From: JACMLC01 sp963720235
Lineage (GTDB): Bacteria > Acidobacteriota > Blastocatellia > Pyrinomonadales > Pyrinomonadaceae
Length of the DNA: 64,000 nucleotides
NCBI GenBank assembly: GCA_963720235.1
Contig: OY970389.1
Location: 682,001 to 746,000, forward strand
Reading direction: 5' to 3'
Part shown: piece after piece, positions 42,815 to 51,710 of the stretch
How positions within the stretch are numbered: the stretch's first letter is position 1
How the letters are laid out: every line of letters starts with the position of its first letter
Translations under genes and position numbers: made by a program
The notes under the pieces: generated by a model
Told to the model about the DNA's origin: nothing
Seen by the model: the letters and a program-made list of their open reading frames with translations, nothing else
The model's database searches: none

Positions 42815-43925
42815 TCAAGCTGCACGACGCGACAGTAAATACTGCTTGATAAAATCGTCTATGTCTCCGGCGAGCACCGCGTCCACATCTCCGCGCTCAA
42901 GCTTTGTGCGCGCATCTTTGACCAGACGATAAGGCGCGAGGACGTAGTTGCGTATCTGCGAGCCGAAAGAGATGTCCTGCTTGTTGGCTTCCAACTCCGC
43001 AGTTTCAGCACGACGCTTCTCAAGTTCCAACTCGTAAAGCCTTGAGCGCAAGACCTGCATGGCGACCGCGCGATTCTGATGCTGTGAACGCTGGTTCTGA
43101 CAGGCAACGACGATGTTCGTCGGCAAGTGCGTGATACGCACAGCCGAATCCGTCGTGTTGATATGTTGCCCGCCCGCGCCTGTCGAGCGATAAGTGTCCA
43201 CACGCAAATCCTTCTCGTTAATCTCGACCTCTATGTTCTCGTCAATCTCTGGATAGACGAAGAGAGAAGCAAAGGAAGTGTGACGACGCGCCGCCTGGTC
43301 AAACGGCGAGATGCGAACGAGGCGATGCACGCCTGCTTCTGCGGCCAGAAGGCCATAGGCATATTCGCCTTCGACACGAAAAGTCACGCTCTTAATCCCG
43401 GCTTCTTCGCCCGGTTGATAATCGAGTATCTCCGTCTTAAAGCCGCGCTGCTCGGCCCACTTCAGATACATGCGCAGGAGCATCTCTGCCCAATCCTGCG
43501 ACTCCGTGCCGCCCGCGCCCGGATGAATCGTGCAGATAGCATTGCGCACATCATTCTCGCCCGACAACAGCATCTCCGTCTCAGCCTGTCCGATGTCGTG
43601 CTCAAGCTTTGCTAAAAGCTCGCGCAACTCTGAGAGCGATGCTTCATCCTCTTCCGCAAATTCAAAGAGCACGGAGGCGTCTGCAATCGAAGATTCAAAC
43701 TGCTCCTGCCGCGTAATCACGCGCTCTAGGCGGCTGCGTTGCTGCAAGAGAGTTTGCGCGGATTCCTGATCATTCCAGAAACCTTCTGCTGATGCCTGCG
43801 TTTCTATGCTTTGCAATTCTGCGCGCTTCGCAGCTACATCAAAGAAACCTCCCAAGCTGTTCGACGCGCGTCTTCAAATCGTCGTAGGAATTTCTTAAAT
43901 CCTGTATGGAAAGTGTCTCAATCAT
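42815..43925 (-). CDS. prfB: Peptide chain release factor 2, with programmed +1 frameshift
   Basis: The true start is ATG 43925. A 28-codon leader (MIETLSIQDLRNSYDDLKTR...) ends in CTT TGA. The main frame resumes one base later as ..FLDVAAKRAEL, giving about 369 residues, the normal RF2 length. The codon-recognition tripeptide SPF (RISPFDQ) and the catalytic GGQ (GAGGQHINTTDSAVRI) identify RF2, which reads UGA and UAA. The frame seen from TTG 43855 is only the post-shift part. The in-frame UGA makes RF2 synthesis self-limiting. Confidence 0.95.
43838..43853 (-). promoter_or_regulatory. prfB programmed frameshift site
   Basis: On the minus strand, GGGAGG (43853-43848) acts as an internal Shine-Dalgarno sequence. 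It is followed by TTT, the slippery CTT (43844-43842) and the in-frame TGA (43841-43839). The 3-nt spacing between GGGAGG and CTT equals that of the classical AGGGGG-TAT-CTT-TGA site. T43841 is skipped and GAT is read next. Confidence 0.93.
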
Positions 43926-43927
43926 TT

Positions 43928-44003
43928 TTCAAGTCTCATTCTTCAAGTCTCAGAATCTCAAGCCAACAATCCTATCTCGGAATTGGAGCTTGAGATTTGA
44001 GAC
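43928..44003. repeat. R7 palindromic repeat (TCAAGTCTCA family)
   Basis: The left arm is TTCAAGTCTCATTCTTCAAG plus TCTCAGAATCTCAAGCC. The right arm is GGAGCTTGAGATTTGAGACT. The right arm extends into the lnt reading frame and encodes most of its last residues (SLKSQAPIPR). It lies between the prfB start and the lnt 3' end. Confidence 0.75.
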
Positions 44004-45609
44004 TGATGATTATCAAAAGCAAGCTGATGGCGGCGCAGATGCCGACGAACAGGTCGCCGTAACGTGTGTAAAAAGTCTGGCTGCTCGACGTGCGTGTGAC
44101 AGTCCACGCGCGCGTCGCAGTTTCAAATCCGCCCGTTGCATCCGACACCTCTCCGCGCGGATTGATGTAGGCAGTGATGCCCGTGTTGGTCACGCGCACA
44201 ACCGGGCGATTGTTTTCGACGGCGCGAAAGATTGTGTTCGCCAAGTGCTGTCGCATGATAGGCGTTGGCCCAAGATAGCCGTCGTTGGAAATATTTATCA
44301 ACACATCCGCTCCGTCCTTTGCGAACCTGCGCGCGATGGATGGAAACGCAGACTCGAAACAGATAAAGATGCCCGCGCGCGTCTGGCCCAGAGGCAAGAG
44401 CGGGTACTGCGCGCCCGGCGTGAAATCTCCGACCATCACCGGAACCAGATTGGCTCCCGGCAGCCAGCGCGGAAGCGGAATATATTCGCCAAACGGCAGC
44501 AGGCGAATCTTATCATACTGGACGACGAGTCGGCCCTCTTCATTAACCAACACGGCGGAGTTATATGAACCGTTGGCCGGAGCAGGCTCAAGCGCATTGA
44601 AGATGACAGAGGTGCGATTCTTATTTGTAAACTCCGCGAGCATCTCTCTGAACTGCGAGTCGCGCGCGTACATAAAATTCATAGGCGACTCAGGCCAGAT
44701 GACGACGCGCGGCGAGCGGCTATCTTTGAACTTCTCAAGCGCGCTCTCGCTCAAAGAGAGATGGCGCGCGATGAGAGCTTCGGTCTCGGCGACAGAAGCC
44801 TGTTGCTCCATAGGCACATTCGGCTGCACGGCGATGATGTGCGTTCTCTCATCCGCAGTGATGTGCGGCCTTTCTTCAATGCGCTCGTTGCGAAAGCGAG
44901 TTTGCCATACGATGATGAAAGCAATGCTGACAATGATTGCCGCGAAGATGGCAAACGCGCTCTTCGTTCTTCTCAAGAGCAGAAATGCAAGCGCGGCATT
45001 AGTCATCAAAATCAAAAATCCGACAGCATAAACTCCGCCCCAACTCGCGGGCTGAATCAGCGCGGGCCTGTAAGCCTGCGAATATCCAATGGCGTTCCAC
45101 AGTTGACCCGTCACGCCGAGCCGCGTCCATTCGAGCGCGATCCACAAAAGCGGCGCGGCGAATAGTGCGCGCAACCCGAAGCGCGCGAGCAGGCGCGCGA
45201 GCAAGAGTCCGAACGTAGCCGGGAACAGCCCCATCACCAACGCGCCCGGCACAAGCAAGAGGTAAGAGATGACCGCAGGAATGTGGCCGTAGCGAATCAT
45301 CGAATACGTAAGCCAGTAGCAGGTGCCGTAGAAAAAGATTGTCCCCGTTATCCAGCCCAAGAGAAAAGCGCGCACCTGCATCTGCGGCGCGCGCGCGACC
45401 GCCAGCATGAGCGGGACAACGCCTATCCATGCGAGCAGCCAGAGATTGAAGTTTGGGAAGGCTAAGATGAGCAGCAGAGAAGACAGCACGGCCATCGCGC
45501 TTTCGGCGCGCAGAGGAGCCTGCGAGCGCACGTTGGCCCAAAGATTTGAGAGGCGGCCCGTGAGCCTTCGACCTCTTCCCGGAGGCGCGAGTGAAACCGC
45601 GTCACGCAT
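43972..45609 (-). CDS. lnt: Apolipoprotein N-acyltransferase
   Basis: A 545-residue protein with about seven membrane helices and a nitrilase-like domain. The catalytic triad is visible: Glu in VIWPESPM, Lys in YDKIRLLPFGEYIP and Cys in GIFICFESAFP. Lnt adds the third acyl chain to lipoproteins in the inner membrane, so the cell is probably diderm. The C-terminal tail is encoded within an R7 repeat arm. The first 35 or so residues are not typical, so a later start is possible. Confidence 0.93.
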   Translation of the reverse strand: MRDAVSLAPPGRGRRLTGRLSNLWANVRSQAPLRAESAMAVLSSLLLILAFPNFNLWLLAWIGVVPLMLAVARAPQMQVRAFLLGWITGTIFFYGTCYWLTYSMIRYGHIPAVISYLLLVPGALVMGLFPATFGLLLARLLARFGLRALFAAPLLWIALEWTRLGVTGQLWNAIGYSQAYRPALIQPASWGGVYAVGFLILMTNAALAFLLLRRTKSAFAIFAAIIVSIAFIIVWQTRFRNERIEERPHITADERTHIIAVQPNVPMEQQASVAETEALIARHLSLSESALEKFKDSRSPRVVIWPESPMNFMYARDSQFREMLAEFTNKNRTSVIFNALEPAPANGSYNSAVLVNEEGRLVVQYDKIRLLPFGEYIPLPRWLPGANLVPVMVGDFTPGAQYPLLPLGQTRAGIFICFESAFPSIARRFAKDGADVLINISNDGYLGPTPIMRQHLANTIFRAVENNRPVVRVTNTGITAYINPRGEVSDATGGFETATRAWTVTRTSSSQTFYTRYGDLFVGICAAISLLLIIISLKSQAPIPR

Positions 45610-46149
45610 AGCAGGGAGTTTAACAAAGATGCCGCGCCGCGTCGAAATGAAAGCAACGTGAGGTCAGATTGAGAGACGAAAAAAAGCATGCCTTTTATCT
45701 TTTTCGATTTTCGGCTTCACGATTTTTGAACTAAATGGTCTGCCGAATAACGTGAATCGACAGAAAACGTCACACGCGCAGTGACAAATTTCGTCGCCCG
45801 CGCGGCTCAATCTTAAATTTTCGTCAACAGGTCGGAGAGTCTTATCTGTTCAGGAATGAAACACGAAGGCGGTTAATTGCTTCAAAATGCTTTAAAAGCG
45901 GGAGAACCCGGCTTGTGACCGGGTCCGCGTTTCGGAGAGTTTGCTGAAGGATCGCTCGGAAGGTGGCTGGCGCAGCGGCAGGCGGCGCTCAGAGAAGTGT
46001 TGGCGGCGGGGACACGTTACGTTGCGTGCTTGCCGACAAAAGATAGAGCACGTCGCGTGCCACAAAAAATATTTTTCTGGAAACGAGTTGGCATTAGTCG
46101 TAAAGGGTCTGGACGAGAGCGCGGCAGAGCGTTTGGAAAGAAGAAAAGA
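45610..46149. other. Long intergenic region with structured segments, no convincing ORF
   Basis: These 540 bp upstream of lnt carry no gene I can support. Visible structures are a 6-bp stem ACCCGG-cttgtga-CCGGGT at about 45907-45925, and a small hairpin GCACG-tcg-CGTGC followed by an A/T-rich tract at about 46049-46077. The stretch 45890-46075 is GC-rich and could be a non-coding RNA on the plus strand, but no known family motif was recognised. Confidence 0.35.
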
Positions 46150-46244
46150 AGTTTCCCGCAAAGGCGCAGAGGAAGACCGCAAAGAGTTGAAGCTAAATTT
46201 ATCTTGAATGCTTTCCTGGCGTCTTTGCGCCTTTGCGCGAGATT
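46150..46244. repeat. R1 palindromic repeat, copy 7
   Basis: The left arm is AGTTTCCCGCAAAGGCGCAG, partly decayed. The centre is AAATTTATCTTGAATGC, and the right arm is GGCGTCTTTGCGCCTTTGCG. It lies just downstream of the minus-strand gene at 46254. Confidence 0.85.
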
Positions 46245-46253
46245 CTTTTGTCG

Positions 46254-46580
46254 CTATCGATTGCGCGAGGGCTGAGTTGTCGGCTGTCTCGACGGTGAAG
46301 GAGATGGCGAAGGAGACGGCGTGGGTGTTGAAACGGGAGAGGCTGTATTGACAGTGGGCTGTGTCTGTCGCTGTTGATTGGTTGGCGGCGGAGACTGTCG
46401 CGAGTCTGCTCTCTGAGTTGTCCAGCGACCGACCATGATGCCGAGCGCGAAGAAGAGCGCGGCGATGACAAGCGCGGAGAGAAGCAGGACGGCTGGCCTG
46501 CGCTCGTCACGGCTGAATTCTTCAAAAGCCGAATGATGTGGCTCTCTCTCTATCATCTGCTTTTGCGTGTCTGTTGACAT
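46254..46580 (-). CDS. Small membrane protein with Pro/Ser/Thr-rich tail
   Basis: A 108-residue protein: a charged N-terminus, one membrane helix (VLLLSALVIAALFFALGIMV) and a low-complexity tail (PVSTPTPSPSPSPSPSRQPT). The topology recalls the N-terminal half of SPOR-domain proteins, but the SPOR domain is absent. Function unknown. Confidence 0.6.
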   Translation of the reverse strand: MSTDTQKQMIEREPHHSAFEEFSRDERRPAVLLLSALVIAALFFALGIMVGRWTTQRADSRQSPPPTNQQRQTQPTVNTASPVSTPTPSPSPSPSPSRQPTTQPSRNR

Positions 46581-46637
46581 GGCCGCGTTGGGTGGGCCTT
46601 GGCGAGGCCTATGGAATTTTCACTTCATCATCAAAGT

Positions 46638-46931
46638 TTACTCGGTCGGCTCGACCTCTAGAAGATGACCACTGGCCCCTGTGATGCGTACAGCCTGCCC
46701 GCGCTTGACGGGCGGCCCGGCCAACCTGAGACGCGCGCGCCATAACTCTCCGCGCACGATGACCGCGCCCTCCGGCTCAAGCTCTGTCTCTGCGCGAGCA
46801 ATGGCTCCGACGAGGCGTGTCTCAAACGCGCCCGCCTTGCGATGGCGCGAGAGCAGTGCGAGATAGAGAGCTATGGCAATCAGCCCCGCGCTCAATAAAA
46901 GAACTGCGACAAATACTGACGAAGCAAACAT
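46638..46931 (-). CDS. NfeD-like OB-fold protein
   Basis: A 97-residue protein with one N-terminal membrane helix and a C-terminal OB-like domain (EGAVIVRGELWRARLRLAGP, then VKRGQAVRITGASGHLLEVE), the hallmark of short NfeD proteins. NfeD partners are SPFH/flotillin proteins of membrane microdomains, but none is adjacent here. Confidence 0.8.
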   Translation of the reverse strand: MFASSVFVAVLLLSAGLIAIALYLALLSRHRKAGAFETRLVGAIARAETELEPEGAVIVRGELWRARLRLAGPPVKRGQAVRITGASGHLLEVEPTE

Positions 46932-46991
46932 GTTCGATGAAGACGGGCCGCCGGGACGAAAGAAGCGTATATTAACACAAACCGTTCAAGA

Positions 46992-47082
46992 AGAAGGAAA
47001 AAGTAAAAAGGAAAAAAGGTAAAAGTGTAGATGCAAGGGATGCTATCTTTACTTTTACCTTTGGCCTTTTATCTTTTTTACT
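46992..47082. repeat. R8 palindromic repeat (AAAAGGTAAAAG type)
   Basis: The left arm is AAGGAAAAAGTAAAAAGGAA plus AAAAGGTAAAAG. The right arm is CTTTTACCTTTGGCCTTTTA and TCTTTTTTACTTT. The stop codon of the TPR gene at 47078 lies within the right arm. Confidence 0.75.
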
Positions 47083-48835
47083 TTCCGCCGGTTTCGACCA
47101 GACGCTGGAGGGCTATTGCTTCTGCGTTGTTCGGGTCAATCTGGATGGCGCTCTTGGCGTGCGACATAGCTTGCGCTCTATCGCCGCGCTCGATAAAGAT
47201 GCGGCCCAGGAGGATGTGCGCGTCAATCAGCTTGGCATCCCAGAAGATTGCCGTGCGCAGTGCGCTGATGGAGGCTTCGAGGTCGCCGCGACGCTGGTTG
47301 ATGCGGCCAATCAAGAGATAGGCTTCTGCGCTCATCGGCTCAATCGTCAGGACGCGCCTCAGTTCCGGCAAAGCTTCTTCATCGCGTCCGGCAGCGTAAA
47401 GCTCGCGCGCTTTGGCAAGCAAGTCCTGCGTGCTTCCGACATTCGCAGTCTCAGCACCTTGCTGGTCGCGTATGATGTCGTAGTAGTTGCCCCTGTTAAA
47501 ATCAAGCCGCATGCGCAAAGCGACATTCGTAGTCGTCTGCGATTTCTGCCACTCTGTCTGCCAGCGCGCATAGACCTGCAAATAGCGACGCGCCTGATTG
47601 TCTGCGTTGGCCGCGTCGTCCGTGCGGCCTGTGCGCTCTAAAGATTTAGCGAAGAGAAAATATGCCTCGCCGTCTCCAGGCCCGGCTGCGATGACTGGCC
47701 GCAGTTGGTCTGCCGCCTCCGCATACTTGCCCGAAAGAAAAAGCGCATAGCCATAATTAAAGCGCACCGTCGGATCATCCGGCGACGAATCGGCTGCGCG
47801 CGAGAGCAATGTCACTGCCTGATTCAAAAGTCGTGTGCGCTCTTCCGGTTTCTTCTCTGCGCGCGCGGCCTGCACGGAGATGGCTCCGGCGTTGTTATAA
47901 ATTCCGGTCAAAGGCATATCCGCTGCGAGCGGAACGAGCGCGGCCAGAGCGCGGCTGTAATCATTCTGTCGCCAGTAAGCTAGGCCGGCATAAAAAGCTG
48001 CCTCTGCATAATGCGGGTCTTTCTTCTGAAGCTTGGAAAAATATTCTGCGGCCTCTTTCCAATCCTGCTGCTTGAGATAGAAATGGCCCAACTCAAACGC
48101 AGCCTGCGGATAGGTCGCGCCCGCATTGGCGTCTGCATAAAAGCGCATCGCGTTCTTTAAATAAATCGCGCGCGTCGGGTCACTCTCGCTAACTTGCGCG
48201 CCTTTGACATAAGCCTCAAAGGCTAGAGGCGGAATTTTAGTTGCGCGCTGTACGACTTCGTTCTGCGAAAAGGGAAGAGCCTTATCGCGCTGGTAAAGAA
48301 TGTAATAAGCTAAGCGGCCCTGCATGGTTTGCAGCGTCGTGAGCGCGCCGCCGAAATCATAGACAGGAGTGGCCCAGCGACCATCCGCCATCGGCTCGCC
48401 CATCAATCTTCCTTCGTTGACACGTATGACGTTGGCGCGGCCCTGCAAAGATGCAGGGGTCTCGCCCTGCGCTGGGATGACGCTGTAAGTTCCGATGACG
48501 ACCATCGTGGCTTTCGCTTCACGCGCCAGCTTGATGGCTGTGGCGCGCGAGGGCAGAGTTGTGAGCGGCAGTCGCAGACGCTGGTAAGCCAACTCGCGCT
48601 CATCAGTCGAGACGACGCGCAGGCCCGGCACATTGAGCAGTTCCGCCAGTGTGTCCGCAAAGCTCTCGCCGACCCAGTTATACTCCGACCTGTTTGAAGT
48701 ATTCTCAAACGGCAGCACCATCACGACTTCGCTATTCGCGCTCTGCGCAGAGACGCGCGCGGGCGCGCACAAGCCAAACGCCATGAGCGCAAGCGCGAAA
48801 GTCGCTCCATACAGCATCAACCTTCTTCTCAACAT
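47078..48835 (-). CDS. Exported TPR protein with TolB/FlgO-like N-terminal domain
   Basis: A 585-residue protein with a signal peptide (YGATFALALMAFGLCAPARV). Residues about 35-180 (VVMVLPFENTSNRSEYNWVG ... ATMVVIGTYSVIPA) resemble the FlgO/CsgG/TolB-N type domain that often leads adenylate-cyclase-like and TPR proteins. Seven or more TPR units follow (for example AEAAFYAGLAYWRQNDYSRA). Probably a periplasmic scaffold. Its stop codon is within an R8 repeat. The 307-bp gap upstream contains only the terminator of the next gene and its own promoter region. Confidence 0.8.
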   Translation of the reverse strand: MLRRRLMLYGATFALALMAFGLCAPARVSAQSANSEVVMVLPFENTSNRSEYNWVGESFADTLAELLNVPGLRVVSTDERELAYQRLRLPLTTLPSRATAIKLAREAKATMVVIGTYSVIPAQGETPASLQGRANVIRVNEGRLMGEPMADGRWATPVYDFGGALTTLQTMQGRLAYYILYQRDKALPFSQNEVVQRATKIPPLAFEAYVKGAQVSESDPTRAIYLKNAMRFYADANAGATYPQAAFELGHFYLKQQDWKEAAEYFSKLQKKDPHYAEAAFYAGLAYWRQNDYSRALAALVPLAADMPLTGIYNNAGAISVQAARAEKKPEERTRLLNQAVTLLSRAADSSPDDPTVRFNYGYALFLSGKYAEAADQLRPVIAAGPGDGEAYFLFAKSLERTGRTDDAANADNQARRYLQVYARWQTEWQKSQTTTNVALRMRLDFNRGNYYDIIRDQQGAETANVGSTQDLLAKARELYAAGRDEEALPELRRVLTIEPMSAEAYLLIGRINQRRGDLEASISALRTAIFWDAKLIDAHILLGRIFIERGDRAQAMSHAKSAIQIDPNNAEAIALQRLVETGGK

Positions 48836-49080
48836 GAAACTTTCCTTAGCTCTTAAAAAAGCGAATGGCCGTCGGCGCTTGTCTTAACTAGAAGAACGGC
48901 AACGACGGCCCACAACCGACAAACGATACCCTAGTCTCCAAGACCTCTCTTGTCAAACGACAATGATCATCAAACAGGCCGGTAAAGTCTGGCTAACCCA
49001 TTATTACCGAAGAATATGGATGCCCTCGCGCACTCTCTCGTTGCTTGTCTTTAACCCGCTCGCCGGGTTCTGGAAATGAG

Positions 49081-49110
49081 AAGGGCAGCCCCTTTGTCAG
49101 GGCTGCCCTT
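49081..49110 (-). terminator. Hairpin terminator after the glycine-zipper gene
   Basis: A perfect 11-bp stem AAGGGCAGCCC / GGGCTGCCCTT with an 8-nt loop lies 33 bp downstream of the minus-strand stop at 49143. The following minus-strand sequence is only moderately T-rich. Confidence 0.75.
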
Positions 49111-49142
49111 TGGTGTTGTCTGAGAGTCACTAACGCATGCGC

Positions 49143-49499
49143 TTAGCGACGGCGATAATTCCTGCGATTATTACGGTCACGCAGCTTGTATGTGTAGAGC
49201 GCGGAGCCGCCTGCTCCGAGCAGCGCGCCGATGATTGCGCCCTTCTTGCCGCCCGCCACTCCGCCTATGACCGCGCCCGCGCCCGTGCCAGCCGCGACCG
49301 TCAGCTTGTCTCTGTGCCTGCTCCAGAAAGACCGCTCACGCCTGTAGCGTCCGTTATAGTCGCCGCGCCGCGAACTGTCATATCTTCTGTCATATCGCCC
49401 GCGCTCGGCATAGCGGCCACGATAGGTCTGCGCCGCTGCCGGAAGCGCAGCCCCTGCCAGCAGGACGAGACACATAATTGCTCCAACCAATCTTTTCAT
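49143..49499 (-). CDS. Exported glycine-zipper protein
   Basis: The start ATG 49499 follows GAGAGGGGTGGAAGC; the longer frame to 49553 is not needed. A signal peptide (LVGAIMCLVLLAGAALPAAA) is followed by an Arg/Tyr-rich region and a glycine-zipper hairpin (AGTGAGAVIGGVAGGKKGAI ... LLGAGGSALY). Such proteins insert in or associate with the outer membrane; function unknown. A hairpin terminator follows. Confidence 0.78.
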   Translation of the reverse strand: MKRLVGAIMCLVLLAGAALPAAAQTYRGRYAERGRYDRRYDSSRRGDYNGRYRRERSFWSRHRDKLTVAAGTGAGAVIGGVAGGKKGAIIGALLGAGGSALYTYKLRDRNNRRNYRRR

Positions 49500-49693
49500 G
49501 CTTCCACCCCTCTCCAGAATAAAAAATCTAATGATGATTCGCCCGCCGTTCATCTAAGAACGTAGACGCATGGGGAGAGTTACTAAGCCCGTTAATAACC
49601 AAGACGAGCAACGGCAGATGCCGGTTACACTTTATTATGCAGATGCCTTGAAGCTTTGGAGGAGAGTCGGATTTAAGCGCTAAAAAATATAGC

Positions 49694-49769
<76 letters not shown>

Positions 49770-49947
49770 GCGAAAGTGTTTCACTCACAAGCGGGAGACA
49801 GGGCGACGGCTTTGCTTCATGTTGTTGACTGAAGTTCTGCTCTGTCCTGGCTCTCTTGTTGATGTTTGGACAAGTTATCGTACATCATAATGGCTGTCAA
49901 CCGCGCACGCTTTAAGTGGTGCGCTCCTTTGTGTCGGAGATGAATTG

Positions 49948-51363
49948 ATGTTGAAAAAATCCTGTCTGGTCTCACTCGCTACTCTTGCGCTGATAACTTC
50001 ATTCTTGTTATCGGCAGTTGAATCCTCTGCACAAGACTGGGACAGGGGCATGCATGAGGGCGCAGGCACAGAGGCAAAGGATTTGAGCGGCGTTGGGCAG
50101 GGAGCGTCCAGGCGTGCAAGTGTCAAGCGGCCTGTTGCGAGGCGTGCAAATAGAACTTCGGCGCAGGGCGGGGCAAGAAAAGGCGCGGGCCAGTCGCGTC
50201 CGTCCGCAGAAGTTTATGTGTATCAGGGAGACGAACTCGCGCAGGCTGGAAAATTCACAGAGGCGGTTGCGGCTTACAACGAAGCTCTGCGTCTTAATCC
50301 GAATGATGATGATGCATACTTCGGTCTGGGCAATGCTCATCGCTCGCTGAAACAATATGCAGAAGCAGTCGCGGCTTTGAGACAGGCCGTGCGCATCAAT
50401 CCTGCTTACACGGATGCCTATTACCAGCTCGGATGGATTTATAACGAGACGGGGAAATTTTCTGAGGCCATTGCCGCGCTCAAACAGTCTCTGCGTCTCA
50501 AAGCAGATGCGGCGGAATCTCACGCGGAGCTTGGCTATGCATATCAAAAGCTCGGTCGCAATTCGGAAGCGATTGCGTCATACACGGAGGCTGTGCGATT
50601 GAAGCCTGACAATGCTACGGCATTGTTCGCGCTCGGTGACATTTACTACTCGAACACGCGGCAATATGCGCAGGCCATCGAAGCGTACAGGCAGGGACTT
50701 TTGCTGGATCAGGAGAATGTGACTGCGCTCTATAATCTCGGTTGGTCTTTGAATGAACTGGGCAGATATACTGAATCCGTCAGTTGGCTTACTAAAGCCG
50801 TGCATCTGAATGCTAATTACGTGGCTGCATATAACGAACTGGGCTATGCGTATCACAAACTCGGGCGCACGCAGGAGGCTATCGAAACTTACAATCACGC
50901 GATACGTCTGAATAGCGGCAACGGGCCGGGCTATGCTGCTCTCGGAGATATTTATTTCAACACAAAACAGTATGCGCAGGCTTTAGAGCCGTACAAGCGT
51001 GCCTTGCAGATTAGTCCGAACGACATCAGAGTTCTTTATAACATCGGCTTTATATATAACGACCTGAACCGTTATGCGGAAGCATTAGCCCCACTCGAAC
51101 AGGCCGTGCGGCTCAAGCCTGAGCTTGCCAAAGCGCACAGCGAGTTGGGCTATACCCTGCATCACCTGCAAAGATTTCGAGAGGCTGTCGCAGCATACAA
51201 ACAGGCTCTCAGTCTCGCGCCGGATTTTGAATTGGCACACTACTATCTAGGATTAACTTATCTGGAACTCAATGACCGAGACGGCGCGATAGCAGAGTAT
51301 AAAATTCTGCAAAACCTCAAATCGCAACACGCTGCGACTCTCTACAACGCGATTAATAAATAA
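49948..51363 (+). CDS. Exported TPR-repeat protein
   Basis: About 471 residues from ATG 49948, with CGGAGA upstream. A signal peptide (LVSLATLALITSFLLSAVES) and a basic linker precede a run of about 11 tetratricopeptide repeats, nearly all of canonical 34-residue length (for example AVAAYNEALRLNPNDDDAYF). Without an enzymatic domain it is probably a periplasmic protein-interaction scaffold. It is monocistronic, and the 347-bp gap that follows separates it from the sigma factor. Confidence 0.85.
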   Translation: MLKKSCLVSLATLALITSFLLSAVESSAQDWDRGMHEGAGTEAKDLSGVGQGASRRASVKRPVARRANRTSAQGGARKGAGQSRPSAEVYVYQGDELAQAGKFTEAVAAYNEALRLNPNDDDAYFGLGNAHRSLKQYAEAVAALRQAVRINPAYTDAYYQLGWIYNETGKFSEAIAALKQSLRLKADAAESHAELGYAYQKLGRNSEAIASYTEAVRLKPDNATALFALGDIYYSNTRQYAQAIEAYRQGLLLDQENVTALYNLGWSLNELGRYTESVSWLTKAVHLNANYVAAYNELGYAYHKLGRTQEAIETYNHAIRLNSGNGPGYAALGDIYFNTKQYAQALEPYKRALQISPNDIRVLYNIGFIYNDLNRYAEALAPLEQAVRLKPELAKAHSELGYTLHHLQRFREAVAAYKQALSLAPDFELAHYYLGLTYLELNDRDGAIAEYKILQNLKSQHAATLYNAINK

Positions 51364-51393
51364 GAAAGCATTACTCACCACAGAGCACACAGA

Positions 51394-51434
51394 GAATCTG
51401 AAATCTGAAATCTGAAATCTCAAACTTGAAATTC
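51394..51434. repeat. R7-type AATCTGAAATCT tract
   Basis: Four consecutive near-identical GAAATCT units follow a CACAGAG (R3-like) fragment at about 51376. The same unit is seen at 7287-7347. It lies about 30 bp after the TPR gene stop. Confidence 0.65.
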
Positions 51435-51499
51435 TTCCGGGCCACCTGAACCGACAAAGCCGCATCCCACCGACGATACAGAAGTTCACAATGAGCTGT

Positions 51500-51656
51500 T
51501 TACCTGCGTCCTGCGGGTAAGAGAAACCTTTGTCCAATTTTATTGATGGCGCAAACAAGAGAGATGAGTGCGTTCTCTCTCTGCAACGCTTCAGCGAATC
51601 TTGTTGCCGGAAATTTTTTTTCGCGCACGGCATATCTTTTTCCATCCTGCGGGTAA
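51500..51656 (+). promoter_or_regulatory. Duplicated TCCTGCGGGTAA sites upstream of the ECF sigma gene
   Basis: TCCTGCGGGTAA occurs at 51509-51520 and again at 51645-51656, 136 bp apart. The first copy is part of a near-palindrome whose ends are TTACC (51500) and GGGTAA (51520). The second is 55 bp before the sigma start. They may be regulator sites or promoter elements for autoregulation. The rest of this 347-bp gap shows nothing else. Confidence 0.35.
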
Positions 51657-51710
51657 TAACTAACAGTAGATGACAACCTTCATCTACGTGCAAAGGCTGG
51701 CCCAAAACGA

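Noticed and set aside
45900..45930. RNase P RNA 3' end (AGAACCCGGCTT)
   Set aside because: The short match to the conserved 3' segment has no upstream GAGGAAAGTCC-type core in the expected range, which would fall inside lnt.
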